The notes under the pieces were generated by a model, which ran no database searches, was not told the DNA's origin, and saw only the letters and a program-made list of their open reading frames with translations. Made by a program: the position numbers and the translations under genes. Shown piece by piece: positions 35,211 to 43,127 of a stretch of DNA of 64,000 bases (its first letter is position 1; every line of letters begins with the position of its first letter). The DNA is from Lapidilactobacillus wuchangensis (lineage in GTDB: Bacteria; Bacillota; Bacilli; Lactobacillales; Lactobacillaceae), in contig NZ_RHOU01000008.1 in assembly GCF_003946645.1 (NCBI RefSeq), forward strand, positions 58,698 through 122,697. The letters run 5' to 3'.

Positions 35211-35895
35211 TTTTTTAACTAAAATTATGCCGAATGTTATTGATAACTGGTCTGGAGATAATGGCATCCTCCTTGGTATTTGGCAAACGTTGTACATGAC
35301 TTTCTGGACAACGTTGATTGGTGGCGTGCTCGGCTTGATTCTGGGTATTGCCTTAGTGGTGACTGATCAGCACGGGATTTTGGCGAATCGCGTTGTTTAT
35401 AATATTTTGGACAAAATTGTTAATATTCTCCGCTCAATTCCCTTCGTCATTTTATTGGCGGTGGCCTTCCCATTGACACAAATTTTAGTGGGGACCACGA
35501 TTGGACCTAAAGGTGCGCTGGTGCCACTTATTTTGGGCACAGCGCCATTCTACGCCCGTCAAGTACAAAACACCTTGGTTCAAGTTGACAGTGGTGTCAT
35601 CGAGTCTGCTGAGGCGCTAGGCTATAACCCTTGGACGATTATTACCAGCGTTTATTTGCGTGAAGGTCTACCAGACCTGATTCGGACGTCAGTGTTGACA
35701 ATTATTTCGATCATTGGCTTAACAGCCATGGCTGGTGCCGTTGGTGGTGGTGGCCTCGGCTATATCGCCATCAGCAAAGGCTACCAGCGTTATCAAAATG
35801 ATATTACGCTAGTTTGTACTTTATTGATTCTGGTCCTGGTTTTCGTTATTCAGGCTCTCGGCGATTTATGGGCGCGCAAAGTCGACCATCGTTAA
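35203..35895 (+). CDS. metI: Methionine ABC transporter permease
   Basis: A 230-residue membrane protein with five predicted segments. The EAA loop is [29 protein letters not shown] (about residues 130-154; key residues EALG), and the C-terminal [20 protein letters not shown] stretch is typical of MetI. It overlaps metN by 8 bp. It is the last gene of the operon and is followed by a strong terminator. Confidence 0.95.
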   Translation: MINFLTKIMPNVIDNWSGDNGILLGIWQTLYMTFWTTLIGGVLGLILGIALVVTDQHGILANRVVYNILDKIVNILRSIPFVILLAVAFPLTQILVGTTIGPKGALVPLILGTAPFYARQVQNTLVQVDSGVIESAEALGYNPWTIITSVYLREGLPDLIRTSVLTIISIIGLTAMAGAVGGGGLGYIAISKGYQRYQNDITLVCTLLILVLVFVIQALGDLWARKVDHR

Positions 35896-35987
35896 TGAAA
35901 TGAAAAAAGAGGCTGTGCCATAAGTCTTTTAGATAAAATAATGCGGAACTTTGCTCACCGGCTGACCGCCTTTGGTCACACTCTATT

Positions 35988-36029
35988 AAAAAAATCCGTA
36001 ACCGATTTGAATTCGGTTGCGGATTTTTT
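35988..36029. terminator. Bidirectional terminator between metI and the YdeI-like gene
   Basis: AAAAATCCGTAACCGA pairs with TCGGTTGCGGATTTTT across a short loop, with A and T runs on both sides. A second inverted repeat without a T run, TGGTCAATTGACCA, lies at about 36045-36058 nearer the minus gene. Confidence 0.9.
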
Positions 36030-36128
36030 GCGCCTGCTTCTTGCTGGTCAATTGACCAACAGAAGCATACCTGCCAAGGGATGATTATTATACCGCTAAT
36101 TCAGTGGCGGATACAAGGTCGCAACAGT

Positions 36129-36785
36129 TTAATGCTGCTGCTTTTGATAATGAGTATAGTTGGGATAGTGCGCGGCCAAGGCAGTCAAGAAAATTTGATA
36201 GTGGCGTTCACGAGTAGCTGACGTTTTGGGCGAATATAAATAACGCGCCCAATCACGCTGATAACCAGGCGCCAATGTCTGGAAAAACTCAGCGTTGGCT
36301 GGTGTTTCTGTGGCCAAACGTTGCTTAATTTTTGGTAGAAAGCTGACGTAATCTTGCCCACGTTGACTTGCCGCGCTAGTTGCTCGCTGATTGCCGGTTA
36401 GCCATTTCAATCCCATAACAGTAAAGTCCTCATCAAAACTAACCATCCGTGAGAATTTCAAACCAGTAGCGGCAACTTCGCCGGTAGCTTCGTTAACCTT
36501 GAGATAAGGGAAAATACTGTCACGGTGAATGCCAGTGTACTTTTTGCTACTAAGTTTAGGATAAATTAAATACAAATAACCCGTTGCGGTTAGCTGCTTA
36601 CTTTGAGCAATTTCGCTGATTGCCGCCTGCATTTCAGCAAGATTCATTACGAAAAACACCTGTAAATCTGGCGTTTCGGTAGTTGCAGTTTGCCATGATT
36701 GTAATGCCGACTGTAATTCAGGTGGCACTTGGTGAAAGCTTCGTTGCGAATATTGGGCAAATTTTAATTTAACAGGATCAAACAT
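36129..36785 (-). CDS. YdeI/OmdA-like domain protein, unknown function
   Basis: A 218-residue soluble protein without signal peptide. The C-terminal part (FFQTLAPGYQRDWARYLYSP, then KTSATRERHYQIFL) resembles the helical end of the YdeI or OmpD-associated (OmdA) family, in which Lys/Arg-rich SxETRxRR motifs recur. The N-terminal half, with TGYLYLIYPKL and DSIFPYLKVN, is not recognised. AGGGAG lies upstream on minus. It is a single gene. The molecular role is unknown, and the family call is tentative. Confidence 0.6.
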   Translation of the reverse strand: MFDPVKLKFAQYSQRSFHQVPPELQSALQSWQTATTETPDLQVFFVMNLAEMQAAISEIAQSKQLTATGYLYLIYPKLSSKKYTGIHRDSIFPYLKVNEATGEVAATGLKFSRMVSFDEDFTVMGLKWLTGNQRATSAASQRGQDYVSFLPKIKQRLATETPANAEFFQTLAPGYQRDWARYLYSPKTSATRERHYQIFLTALAAHYPNYTHYQKQQH

Positions 36786-37027
36786 CGTTAACGCACACTC
36801 CCTTGCAACAGCAGTAATTTATCAACATTTTTAGTATAGCTTAGGTGAAGGTCAGGAAGCCATTACTAATGGTTACAATAGGCAAGTATAAGTACGAAAA
36901 ATGAATGAATTTATTTTAATTTATCCAAAAATATAATTCAACAATAATGTAAATATTATGACATAATGAAGATGTTGCCTTGCCATCCCTACTGACAAAA
37001 TTTGTCAACGGAATGGAGGTGATTTAA

Positions 37028-37114
37028 ATGTTAGCATCGTTTTTGATGCCACTTCTGGTTGGGGTCTTATTGACACTATTTGATTACTGGCTGAATAATC
37101 ACTATCGGAAGTAA
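37028..37114 (+). CDS. Fst-type type I toxin, 28 aa
   Basis: The peptide MLASFLMPLLVGVLLTLFDY continues WLNNHYRK. It has the Fst/Ldr pattern: a hydrophobic membrane helix with PLLVGVLLTLFDYWL, then a charged tail. GGAGG lies 8 bases before the ATG, and a 15-bp dyad TGACAAA-A-TTTGTCA (about 36992-37006) sits just upstream of it, like the 5' helix of pAD1 fst mRNA that masks translation. Promoter TTCAAC-18-CATAAT lies near 36938-36967. The mRNA would end at the hairpin 37172-37205. Such toxins perturb the membrane when their antisense RNA is lost. Chromosomal copies are common in lactobacilli. Confidence 0.82.
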   Translation: MLASFLMPLLVGVLLTLFDYWLNNHYRK

Positions 37115-37167
37115 AACTAATAAAGGCAACATCAGCTCACCCATTTATTGTTAAGTAAATAAATGTA

Positions 37168-37235
37168 AAAAAAGCCCGCAACTATGCCAACTAGTTGCGG
37201 GCTTTGGTGATTCTAAATGCTAACATCGTTTTTGT
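37168..37235 (-). ncRNA. Antitoxin RNA II of the first Fst-type locus
   Basis: On minus, TTGCTA-18-TATACT (-10 at 37242-37247) predicts a start near 37235; the shared hairpin AAGCCCGCAACTA/TAGTTGCGGGCTT (37172-37205) ends it after about 65 bases, the size of pAD1 RNA II. The direct repeat TAACATCGTTTTTG (about 37220-37234) matches TAGCATCGTTTTTG at the toxin start, giving the second region of complementarity, and the shared terminator loop gives the first. Confidence 0.75.
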
Positions 37236-37338
37236 ACTTCTAGTATACCATTGAACTTAATTGAATAGCAAGTTTTGTAAATCTAGTTAATGGTTTGTTT
37301 GAAGGAAATTTGCCAATTGCCAATAATAAATACGCAAA

Positions 37339-37449
37339 ATGGATGAAAAATTGCTGAATCCAGTGTTCGAGTTCGTAGTGGCACCACTTCTGGTCGGTGT
37401 TTTATTGATCTTATTTGATTATTGGCTGCATAATCACCATCGGAAGTAA
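37339..37449 (+). CDS. Second Fst-type toxin-like peptide (36 aa from ATG or 28 aa from GTG)
   Basis: The core VAPLLVGVLLILFDYWLHNH plus HRK closely matches the first toxin. An in-frame ATG (37339) gives 36 residues; a GTG at 37363 gives 28 and aligns with the first toxin's start and with the direct repeat. Neither has a clear Shine-Dalgarno. The promoter TTGAAG-17-AATAAT (37299-37327) would put the transcript start only about 5 bases before the ATG. The 5' masking helix of the first locus is missing. It may be a decayed or differently translated copy. Confidence 0.65.
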   Translation: MDEKLLNPVFEFVVAPLLVGVLLILFDYWLHNHHRK

Positions 37450-37504
37450 AACTAATTAAGGCAACATTAGCTCACCCGTTTATTGTTAAGTAAATAAATG
37501 TAAA

Positions 37505-37568
37505 AAAGCCCGCAACTACTCAGAATAGTTGCGGGCTTTGGTGAATCTAGTGCTCGAGTTTGTCTTAC
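37505..37568 (-). ncRNA. Antitoxin RNA II of the second Fst-type locus
   Basis: On minus a TATACT -10 (37575-37580) and the hairpin AGCCCGCAACTA/TAGTTGCGGGCT (37506-37537) bound an RNA of about 64 bases. The direct repeat AGTGCTCGAGTTTGT (about 37549-37563) matches AGTGTTCGAGTTCGT at the toxin start (37362-37376). This repeat differs completely from that of the first locus, so each antitoxin should recognise its own mRNA there. Confidence 0.68.
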
Positions 37569-37683
37569 GAGATAAGTATAACATCGAGCGTTATTTTTTG
37601 CTAGGTGTCGTCATTTTATCAAAAATAAGTTGAATGCCGAACTGTTCACTTTCAATTTGTGCGGGAATTGTGTTAGTAACTAG

Positions 37684-38352
37684 CTAAGCTTTCATTTCCG
37701 ACAGCGGTGCCAATTGATAATCGGCTAAGAAACTCTGTTGCCAGGCCGCTTCAGTCTTAACTTGTTGACCGAAAGTGACAATGCCAGCGTGAAACTGTTG
37801 TAGACCACGCAAGGTTAAGCTGCTCACTTCAGGCCAAATTAGTGTTTGGGCGGCATCGTAAGTTTTAGGTAGTGTCAATTGTAAATGATTGAATAACCGG
37901 CGAGCATAAACATCGACGATAAAAGTTTCTTTACTAAATACATAAAGCATCACTGTATCGGCGGTTTCGTGACCGACGCCCTTAAGCGCCAGTAGTTGTG
38001 TGCGTAGCTCGGTTTTCGGTACCAAACGAACAGCAGCTAGATCGTCGTTATAACGCTCAAAAAACTGACACAAATTCTGAATGGTTTGGGCTTTACGCAC
38101 ATAAAAACCAGCACTGCGAATGGTTTGCTCTAACTCAGAAGTGCTGAGCTGGCGAATCCGCGCCGGTTCAAAATCGGTGGCCTGTTGTAAATCAGCCAGC
38201 GCATAATCGACATTTTTCCAGTTGGTATTCTGAATTAGAACGGCACCCCAAATGATCTGCCAATCAGTGACGGCGGGCCACCAGCCATTGGTATCTAAAT
38301 GATCATAAAGTAATTGATAGAGTTGGGGCAGGGTAATGATTGATGAACTCAT
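37684..38352 (-). CDS. HhH-GPD DNA glycosylase (endonuclease III-like, probably monofunctional)
   Basis: A 222-residue base-excision repair enzyme fold. The helix-hairpin-helix LLALKGVGHETADTVMLYVF is at residues 120-139 and the catalytic Asp is D147 in FIVDVYARR. The position of the catalytic Lys in bifunctional Nth (GVGRKTA) is Glu129 here (GVGHETA), and there is only one Cys (C95), so the 4Fe-4S cluster is absent. This suggests a glycosylase without lyase activity, as in the MagIII 3-methyladenine glycosylases. Its start overlaps the end of gatD by 4 bp, so it is the last gene of a three-gene operon. Confidence 0.85.
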   Translation of the reverse strand: MSSSIITLPQLYQLLYDHLDTNGWWPAVTDWQIIWGAVLIQNTNWKNVDYALADLQQATDFEPARIRQLSTSELEQTIRSAGFYVRKAQTIQNLCQFFERYNDDLAAVRLVPKTELRTQLLALKGVGHETADTVMLYVFSKETFIVDVYARRLFNHLQLTLPKTYDAAQTLIWPEVSSLTLRGLQQFHAGIVTFGQQVKTEAAWQQSFLADYQLAPLSEMKA

Positions 38353-39017
38353 GCTTGCGGCACAACGCGTTGTTCATGGGCCACAACAATTTGTTCAGCG
38401 ATTTTAGTCGCAATATTGAGATTGCGTAGAATCGGGCCGTGGGAATAACTGCCAATCGTGTTCTTGTAATGAACGCCTTCAGCTTTATCTTCAGGATTGT
38501 TACCATAACCTTCGAGAACTTTGCCCAATGGCTTCAAATCAGCACCCTTATTGAAATAAGTTCGGCCACTGTGGTTCTCAAAAGCACGGAGATCGCCCCA
38601 AGCTGTTTTGACATGAGTATCGCCAATCATGCGACTGTCGGCCTTGAAAATCGTGTGCAGTGGCAGAATGCTCAGCCCCTTGATGGTGGTGCCATCGCTA
38701 GTCTCGTAATAGTCGCCCAGTAATTGGTAACCGCCACAAATTGCCAACATTGGCTTACCAGCTTCAATATATTCTTGTAAGGTATCGTGATGGCGCTGTA
38801 AATCTTTGGCGACGATGGTTTGCTCGAAATCTTGGCCACCACCGAAGAAAAGAAAATCGTAGTCATTGGCGTCAAACTGATCGCCAAGGCTAATATTGTC
38901 GACTTCAACTTGATAACCTTTTTGCTTTAAAAGATAAGTGAGAATTTTGACGTCACCACTGTCGCCATAAGTATTCATTAAATCTTCGTATAAATAAGCC
39001 ATCTTAATTGTTGTCAT
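38349..39017 (-). CDS. gatD: GatD-like glutamine amidotransferase (lipid II isoglutaminyl synthase subunit)
   Basis: A 222-residue class I glutamine amidotransferase of the CobB/CobQ type. C94 (ICGGYQ) and H193 (YSHGP) are the catalytic pair, and R129 corresponds to the conserved Arg of S. aureus GatD (C94, H189, R128). GatD supplies ammonia to MurT, which amidates D-Glu of lipid II. Here no murT lies next to it, which is unusual because murT-gatD are normally adjacent. It sits between a P-loop kinase (16 bp upstream) and an HhH glycosylase (4-bp overlap). Either murT is elsewhere or this is a GatD-like paralogue with another partner. Confidence 0.82.
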   Translation of the reverse strand: MTTIKMAYLYEDLMNTYGDSGDVKILTYLLKQKGYQVEVDNISLGDQFDANDYDFLFFGGGQDFEQTIVAKDLQRHHDTLQEYIEAGKPMLAICGGYQLLGDYYETSDGTTIKGLSILPLHTIFKADSRMIGDTHVKTAWGDLRAFENHSGRTYFNKGADLKPLGKVLEGYGNNPEDKAEGVHYKNTIGSYSHGPILRNLNIATKIAEQIVVAHEQRVVPQA

Positions 39018-39032
39018 CAGGGCAACCTCCTT

Positions 39033-39959
39033 TTAGGCTAAACGATTGATCAGGTGCTGTTCGAAATTGTCCAACGTGATTTGGCGCTGATCGGCGTGAG
39101 GACCGGGACAGACTTGCATGAAGTCTTGAGGATTCAGGAGGCCAAACTTGTACAGCCGGCGACCATAAATCAATTTCGTCGCACCAATAAAATCATCACG
39201 TAAAGTATGACTATTGACCAAATAGTGCTGATTTTTAAACTTAAATGGAAAAACGGTATAAGCATTTTGCTCATGGAGCGTTGAGAGATCCTGATTAATG
39301 TAAGCCACGTGATGCGAGGCCTGATGCTTCACCGCAAAGTTATGATTGAAGCTAAAGTAAAATTCATGAGGTTTGAGCTCACCCTTGAATTTCGCGTTAG
39401 CCCCAATAATGGCGATGCTGCGATAGCTGGAAAGATCAGTCTCTTCTAAGTATAAAGTTTTTTCAAATTGATCGGGTGTAATTTGTTTTAACCAGCGCGG
39501 CAAACGGGGATGACTGCGAGCGAACTGATAAATTTTCTTAATAATGGTGGGATCGATATAACGATAGTCGATTCGATTTTGATTGCGTTGCAATAACTCG
39601 CCAAGACCAATCGTTTTGGTAAAATCAACGACGATCACTTCGTAATGAAATTCTTGTTGATACTTCAAGTAATTGTCAAAAGCGTTGGGATATAAATGGG
39701 TGCCGTCGACAATGATGGTTTCGCCGCGGGCCATTTTATTACGCATCAATTGGTCCAGCAGCTCGAAAGTTTGGGCATTGTATTCTTGAGGAATCGCCTG
39801 CCGCATCCGCTGGTTGGTTTGATCATACACGGTGCATAAATTACTAAGCAACAGGCGCAATTGATCAGTGGAAATGGTATATGGATCTAAATGATGTTGC
39901 CGGATAAACGTCGACTTGCCAGATCCCGGCACGCCACGCAAAACGTACAATTTTTTCAA
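39033..39959 (-). CDS. P-loop kinase, polynucleotide kinase-like
   Basis: From TTG 39959 the product is 308 residues and begins MKKLYVLRGVPGSGKST, with Walker A at about 9-17; AGGAG lies 8 bases upstream. The next motifs, TISTDQLRLLL and GETIIVDGTHLYPN (the metal-binding Asp region), fit the AAA_33 / T4 polynucleotide kinase-type fold. The C-terminal half, with an NxNxxF-like SFNHNF segment, is not recognised; a phosphoesterase-like activity was considered but no metal motif was found. A longer form from an ATG at 40013 lacks a ribosome site. It heads the operon with gatD and the glycosylase. Confidence 0.7.
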   Translation of the reverse strand: MKKLYVLRGVPGSGKSTFIRQHHLDPYTISTDQLRLLLSNLCTVYDQTNQRMRQAIPQEYNAQTFELLDQLMRNKMARGETIIVDGTHLYPNAFDNYLKYQQEFHYEVIVVDFTKTIGLGELLQRNQNRIDYRYIDPTIIKKIYQFARSHPRLPRWLKQITPDQFEKTLYLEETDLSSYRSIAIIGANAKFKGELKPHEFYFSFNHNFAVKHQASHHVAYINQDLSTLHEQNAYTVFPFKFKNQHYLVNSHTLRDDFIGATKLIYGRRLYKFGLLNPQDFMQVCPGPHADQRQITLDNFEQHLINRLA

Positions 39960-40478
39960 GTTCAAAACTCCTATGATATCAAGTGGGTCGGCCAATAAAA
40001 ATGTCGCCATCAAAAATAGCCGAAAGTGGTAGTACTATCGCTTTTTATTTTACCTGATTGTTAGAGGGAATAAAACTAGCGATTGCATTAATTGGCCATA
40101 AATTTTCCGTACACAGGTTACTTATACTTAAATGAAGTTAATTACAGATTTTGTTGATAAAATTGCTAATTTAAATTGCAAGCTTGAATTTATGACTGTA
40201 TATTTTTACTTTGTCAATTTTAAAAAGTATATAACATTTTTGTATATTTGATATGAAACCAAATATTATTAGTGAACAAATAAAGCTAATTTGATTAGCC
40301 AAATAGTCGTTGACACATATACATTTATGGATAATGGCGTAAAAAATCGCGTGAGTTTTGACAAAAAAATAACACAATATATTTAATAATAAAGGGCTTA
40401 TGCTTTTAGTAGCTTTATTTCACAACCTCATGTATAATTCAATTATCAGAACCATACAAATTTTTAGGAGGGAGTTTT
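39960..40478. other. AT-rich intergenic region with the Csc cluster promoter
   Basis: About 500 bp, strongly AT-rich from 40130. A TATAAT lies at 40433-40438, about 40 bases before the first Csc gene; its -35 is poor, so an activator may be needed. A minus frame of 68 codons (40171-40377) lacks a ribosome site and is not credible. No other element was found. Confidence 0.45.
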
Positions 40479-40811
40479 GTGTGGAAAAGAAAACTTGTGT
40501 CATTCATATTATTGGTTAGCTTTCTGGGGATAGTTTTCAATTCAGCAACAACTGTTAAAGCAGATGTTAATACTAGCAATTACGATATCACTATTGTTTC
40601 TGGGGAAAATAGTGGTTCCGGACAAACATCTACTACTAATAAGAATCAAGGAGTTACTTTACCGAAGACAAATATTGTCAATCAGGTGAAAGGTCGGTTA
40701 CCACAATTAAGTGATCAACAAACTTTAAATTTGATTATCGGTGGGTTACTTCTAATTCTTGTTCTTTTAGGAGTACTGATTCGTCAATTAAATAAGAGAC
40801 GTGAAGTATAG
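40479..40811 (+). CDS. Small sortase-type surface protein of the Csc cluster (CscD-like)
   Basis: A 110-residue protein starting at GTG after AGGAGGGAG. A signal peptide (MWKRKLVSFILLVSFLGIVF, cleavage near VKA-D) leads to a short Ser/Thr/Asn-rich mature part. The end has LPQLSD at about residues 75-80, a hydrophobic stretch and a basic RQLNKRREV tail, the layout of an LPXTG anchor with a noncanonical motif; LPKTN occurs about 18 residues earlier. Small LPXTG-like proteins of this kind (CscD) accompany WxL and DUF916 proteins in the csc clusters of Lactobacillus plantarum. Which motif sortase uses is uncertain. Confidence 0.78.
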   Translation: MWKRKLVSFILLVSFLGIVFNSATTVKADVNTSNYDITIVSGENSGSGQTSTTNKNQGVTLPKTNIVNQVKGRLPQLSDQQTLNLIIGGLLLILVLLGVLIRQLNKRREV

Positions 40812-40933
40812 AATCTTTCTTAATCGAATGAATCATTGAGAGGGTTTATTTTCGTATTCTAAAAAGATAGTCACGTTGTTCTTTGAATTGTTAACGATCT
40901 CCAAAACACATTCTTTTGGGGGAGGTTTCATTC

Positions 40934-40954
40934 ATGAAACATACAAAATCATGA
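40934..40954 (+). other. Six-codon mini-ORF overlapping the start of the first WxL gene
   Basis: CATGAAACATACAAAAT occurs twice in tandem (40933-40949 and 40950-40966). The first copy's ATG has GGGGGAGG 8 bases upstream and encodes MKHTKS followed by TGA at 40952-40954. That stop overlaps the second ATG (40951) as ATGA. The real gene is in a different frame, so its translation may depend on re-initiation. Confidence 0.6.
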
Positions 40955-41595
40955 AACATACAAAATTAATTAGTTTTATTAGCATTGTTACGATGGCATT
41001 AATGAGTAGTACAGCGGTTTTAAGTCAAAGCGTTGGGGCTGCGAAAGATGGACAAACAGCATCAATTAATGCAGATGGCAATGGCGGTACATCATATGCT
41101 ACCGCTACATTAGAAAATGACACTACTGGTCAATACACGTTGAAGTTAACGGCCGTACCAGATATTGTATTTGCACCCAAAACAATTGATGGTACAACAA
41201 TGACACTTACAGCAGCATCAGTAGGTACGGACAAGGACCAAATTACTGTTGTCAACCCGGGTACCACCAGTGGTTGGAATGTTAAATTGGCTGCATCCAA
41301 GTTTGTCGAGAATACGACTAAGCGTGAATTACGAGGTGCCCAGCTAAAATTAGGGGTGGGTGAAGTAGTTCCTGATACGAAGACTCAGGTTGATGCTGAT
41401 GAGACACCAACAGGTTACGAAATATCCCCGAACGAAGTAGCCGGTTTAATTACTAGTGCTAAAGAAAAGCAAGGATATGGTACGTGGAAGCATAATCACA
41501 AATTGTCAGAAGTTAGTTTAACAATTCCATCAACGAACATTGAGGGAACTTATACTTCAACTTTAACTTGGACATTGGGGAATACGCCAGAATAA
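40951..41595 (+). CDS. WxL-domain cell-surface protein 1
   Basis: A 214-residue secreted protein. The signal peptide starts MKHTKLISFISIVTMALMSS and ends near VGA-A. The C-terminal WxL domain shows both marks: SGWNVKL (about residues 108-114) and LTWTLGNTPE at the end. WxL domains bind peptidoglycan non-covalently and display proteins on the wall. The start overlaps the stop of a six-codon mini-ORF created by a 17-bp duplication. It is first of three consecutive WxL genes in the cluster. Confidence 0.9.
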   Translation: MKHTKLISFISIVTMALMSSTAVLSQSVGAAKDGQTASINADGNGGTSYATATLENDTTGQYTLKLTAVPDIVFAPKTIDGTTMTLTAASVGTDKDQITVVNPGTTSGWNVKLAASKFVENTTKRELRGAQLKLGVGEVVPDTKTQVDADETPTGYEISPNEVAGLITSAKEKQGYGTWKHNHKLSEVSLTIPSTNIEGTYTSTLTWTLGNTPE

Positions 41596-41665
41596 GTTGA
41601 AGAACGCTTAGATACTTCAAAATTATTTCAATAATACTGTTTCAAACAACGAGGAGGAAACACTC

Positions 41666-42319
41666 ATGAAAATGACTAAAACTTTTACTTTATTAGCAAC
41701 ATTGGCACTTGGTTTATCTGTCGCAGCTGGCACTTCAAGTGTTAAAGCAGCAGAGGTAAGTAATAACAAAGGTGAAACAACTGCACAAGCTGAATTAACT
41801 ACTACTGATCCAACAGATCCGGGAACAGGTGACAGCGTAATTAAATTAATGAATGTGCCAGACATTAATTTTGGTTCCAAACAACTAACTGGTGAGGCAA
41901 TCAAATTTACGCAAGCAGATGAAACTGCTACATCGCTTGTTCCAATCAAAGTTTTAAATCAAGGGATTGCTAGTGGCTGGAACCTAACAGTTCAACGTAC
42001 CAATTTTACAACGGCTGCTCCTGATTCTGTTCTTCTTAAAGGAGCGGTTTTAAAATTTGGTAAGGGTAGTATTGATCTTAATAGTGACGGTTTAAAGGCA
42101 ACTGATGGTAAGGATTACGCTGCCGATAATCTACTTACAGTTGACACTGCAGCTAAGACAGTTCTTTTGGCTGAAAAAGATGGTGAAGAGTACCAAGGTG
42201 TTGGGGAGAATACTAAAACATTAGCAGCTACCGACTTCACATTAGATGTTCCTGCAAATAATACTGCTGGTACCTATTCTGCTGATTTAACTTGGACTTT
42301 GGCAAACACAGTACAATAG
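41666..42319 (+). CDS. WxL-domain cell-surface protein 2
   Basis: A 217-residue secreted protein with signal peptide MKMTKTFTLLATLALGLSVA (cleavage near VKA-A). The mature part starts with a Thr-rich segment (ELTTTDPTDPGTGDS), then a domain with IKLMNVPDINFGSKQL, SGWNLTVQ and the C-terminal DLTWTLANTVQ. It has AGGAGG upstream. It lies 70 bp after WxL protein 1 and 29 bp before protein 3. Function is display or binding at the wall, inferred from the family. Confidence 0.92.
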   Translation: MKMTKTFTLLATLALGLSVAAGTSSVKAAEVSNNKGETTAQAELTTTDPTDPGTGDSVIKLMNVPDINFGSKQLTGEAIKFTQADETATSLVPIKVLNQGIASGWNLTVQRTNFTTAAPDSVLLKGAVLKFGKGSIDLNSDGLKATDGKDYAADNLLTVDTAAKTVLLAEKDGEEYQGVGENTKTLAATDFTLDVPANNTAGTYSADLTWTLANTVQ

Positions 42320-42348
42320 TTAATCAGTTCTTCTCGAGGAGGATTTAA

Positions 42349-43032
42349 ATGCTTAAGAAAATTAGCTTTAGCTTAATTTTAGGCATGATGTTAATCCTTT
42401 TCTCAACACCACAGCAGTTGGTTCGGGCTGATCAATTAGAGAGTCATGCCACTGTCAAGTTGCGGCCAGAAGTACCAACCACGCCAGTTGATCCCCTGGA
42501 TCCTAATGATCCTGATAAGGAGTATCCTGGGGACGGTACTGATGGTGGCAATAACGGGACTGGCACAGTAGCTAGTTTGTCACTGGATTATGTGAGCAAT
42601 TTCCATTTTCAAGCCGAAACAAAACAAACTAGTGTCACAGCGCCGTTGATCAATCAAATGGCAATGGTTCAAGTCAGTGATCGCCGTAGTACTGGTTCTG
42701 GCTGGGTGTTACAGGTGAAACCTGATGCATTGGTAGGTCGGGCAACACAGGCTGTCTTAAAATATGGCGAAGTAATTCTTGGCGAGTTGACTTTGAAGGC
42801 GCCCAGCAATAACTTTAGTGATCGGCCGCAAATTGTTACTAAAAAATTGAGCATTGGCGAGTATAATAATATTGTCCGAGCCAGTGAAGGCCAAGGGTTA
42901 GGAACTTGGGTACTAGGCTTTCCACAAAGTCAGCAGAATCCCACTAAATTAGTTTTAAATAATTTAAATGATGCGCCAGCTGACCATTATTCCGGTGTTT
43001 TGAATTGGTCGTTAACAGATGCGCCAAATTAA
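42349..43032 (+). CDS. WxL-domain cell-surface protein 3
   Basis: A 227-residue secreted protein: signal peptide MLKKISFSLILGMMLILFST, a Pro/Asp/Gly-rich linker (about residues 45-75, with PVDPLDPNDPDKEYPGDG), and a WxL domain with GSGWVLQVK and GVLNWSLTDAPN at the end. The second WxL motif is WSL rather than the usual WTL. The linker is a typical spacer of such proteins. AGGAGG lies 6 bases before the ATG. A terminator-like hairpin follows, before the DUF916 gene. Confidence 0.9.
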   Translation: MLKKISFSLILGMMLILFSTPQQLVRADQLESHATVKLRPEVPTTPVDPLDPNDPDKEYPGDGTDGGNNGTGTVASLSLDYVSNFHFQAETKQTSVTAPLINQMAMVQVSDRRSTGSGWVLQVKPDALVGRATQAVLKYGEVILGELTLKAPSNNFSDRPQIVTKKLSIGEYNNIVRASEGQGLGTWVLGFPQSQQNPTKLVLNNLNDAPADHYSGVLNWSLTDAPN

Positions 43033-43037
43033 ATTTC

Positions 43038-43073
43038 AGCGCAAAGTGGCCGTCGCAGGTACTTTGCGCTTTT
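43038..43073 (+). terminator. Hairpin between WxL protein 3 and the DUF916 gene
   Basis: AGCGCAAAGT (43038-43047) pairs with ACTTTGCGCT (43061-43070) across a 13-base loop and is followed by TTTCG. It would partly end transcripts inside the cluster and favour the small WxL proteins over the two larger genes. Confidence 0.7.
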
Positions 43074-43127
43074 CGTAATATGAAGTAAAAATGAAGAAGT
43101 AGAACATGATGGGAGTTAAGTTGAATT

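Noticed and set aside
40171..40377. A 68-codon minus frame upstream of the Csc cluster
   Set aside because: AT-rich region, no ribosome site, and a composition of mostly Ile, Phe, Lys and Tyr typical of chance frames.
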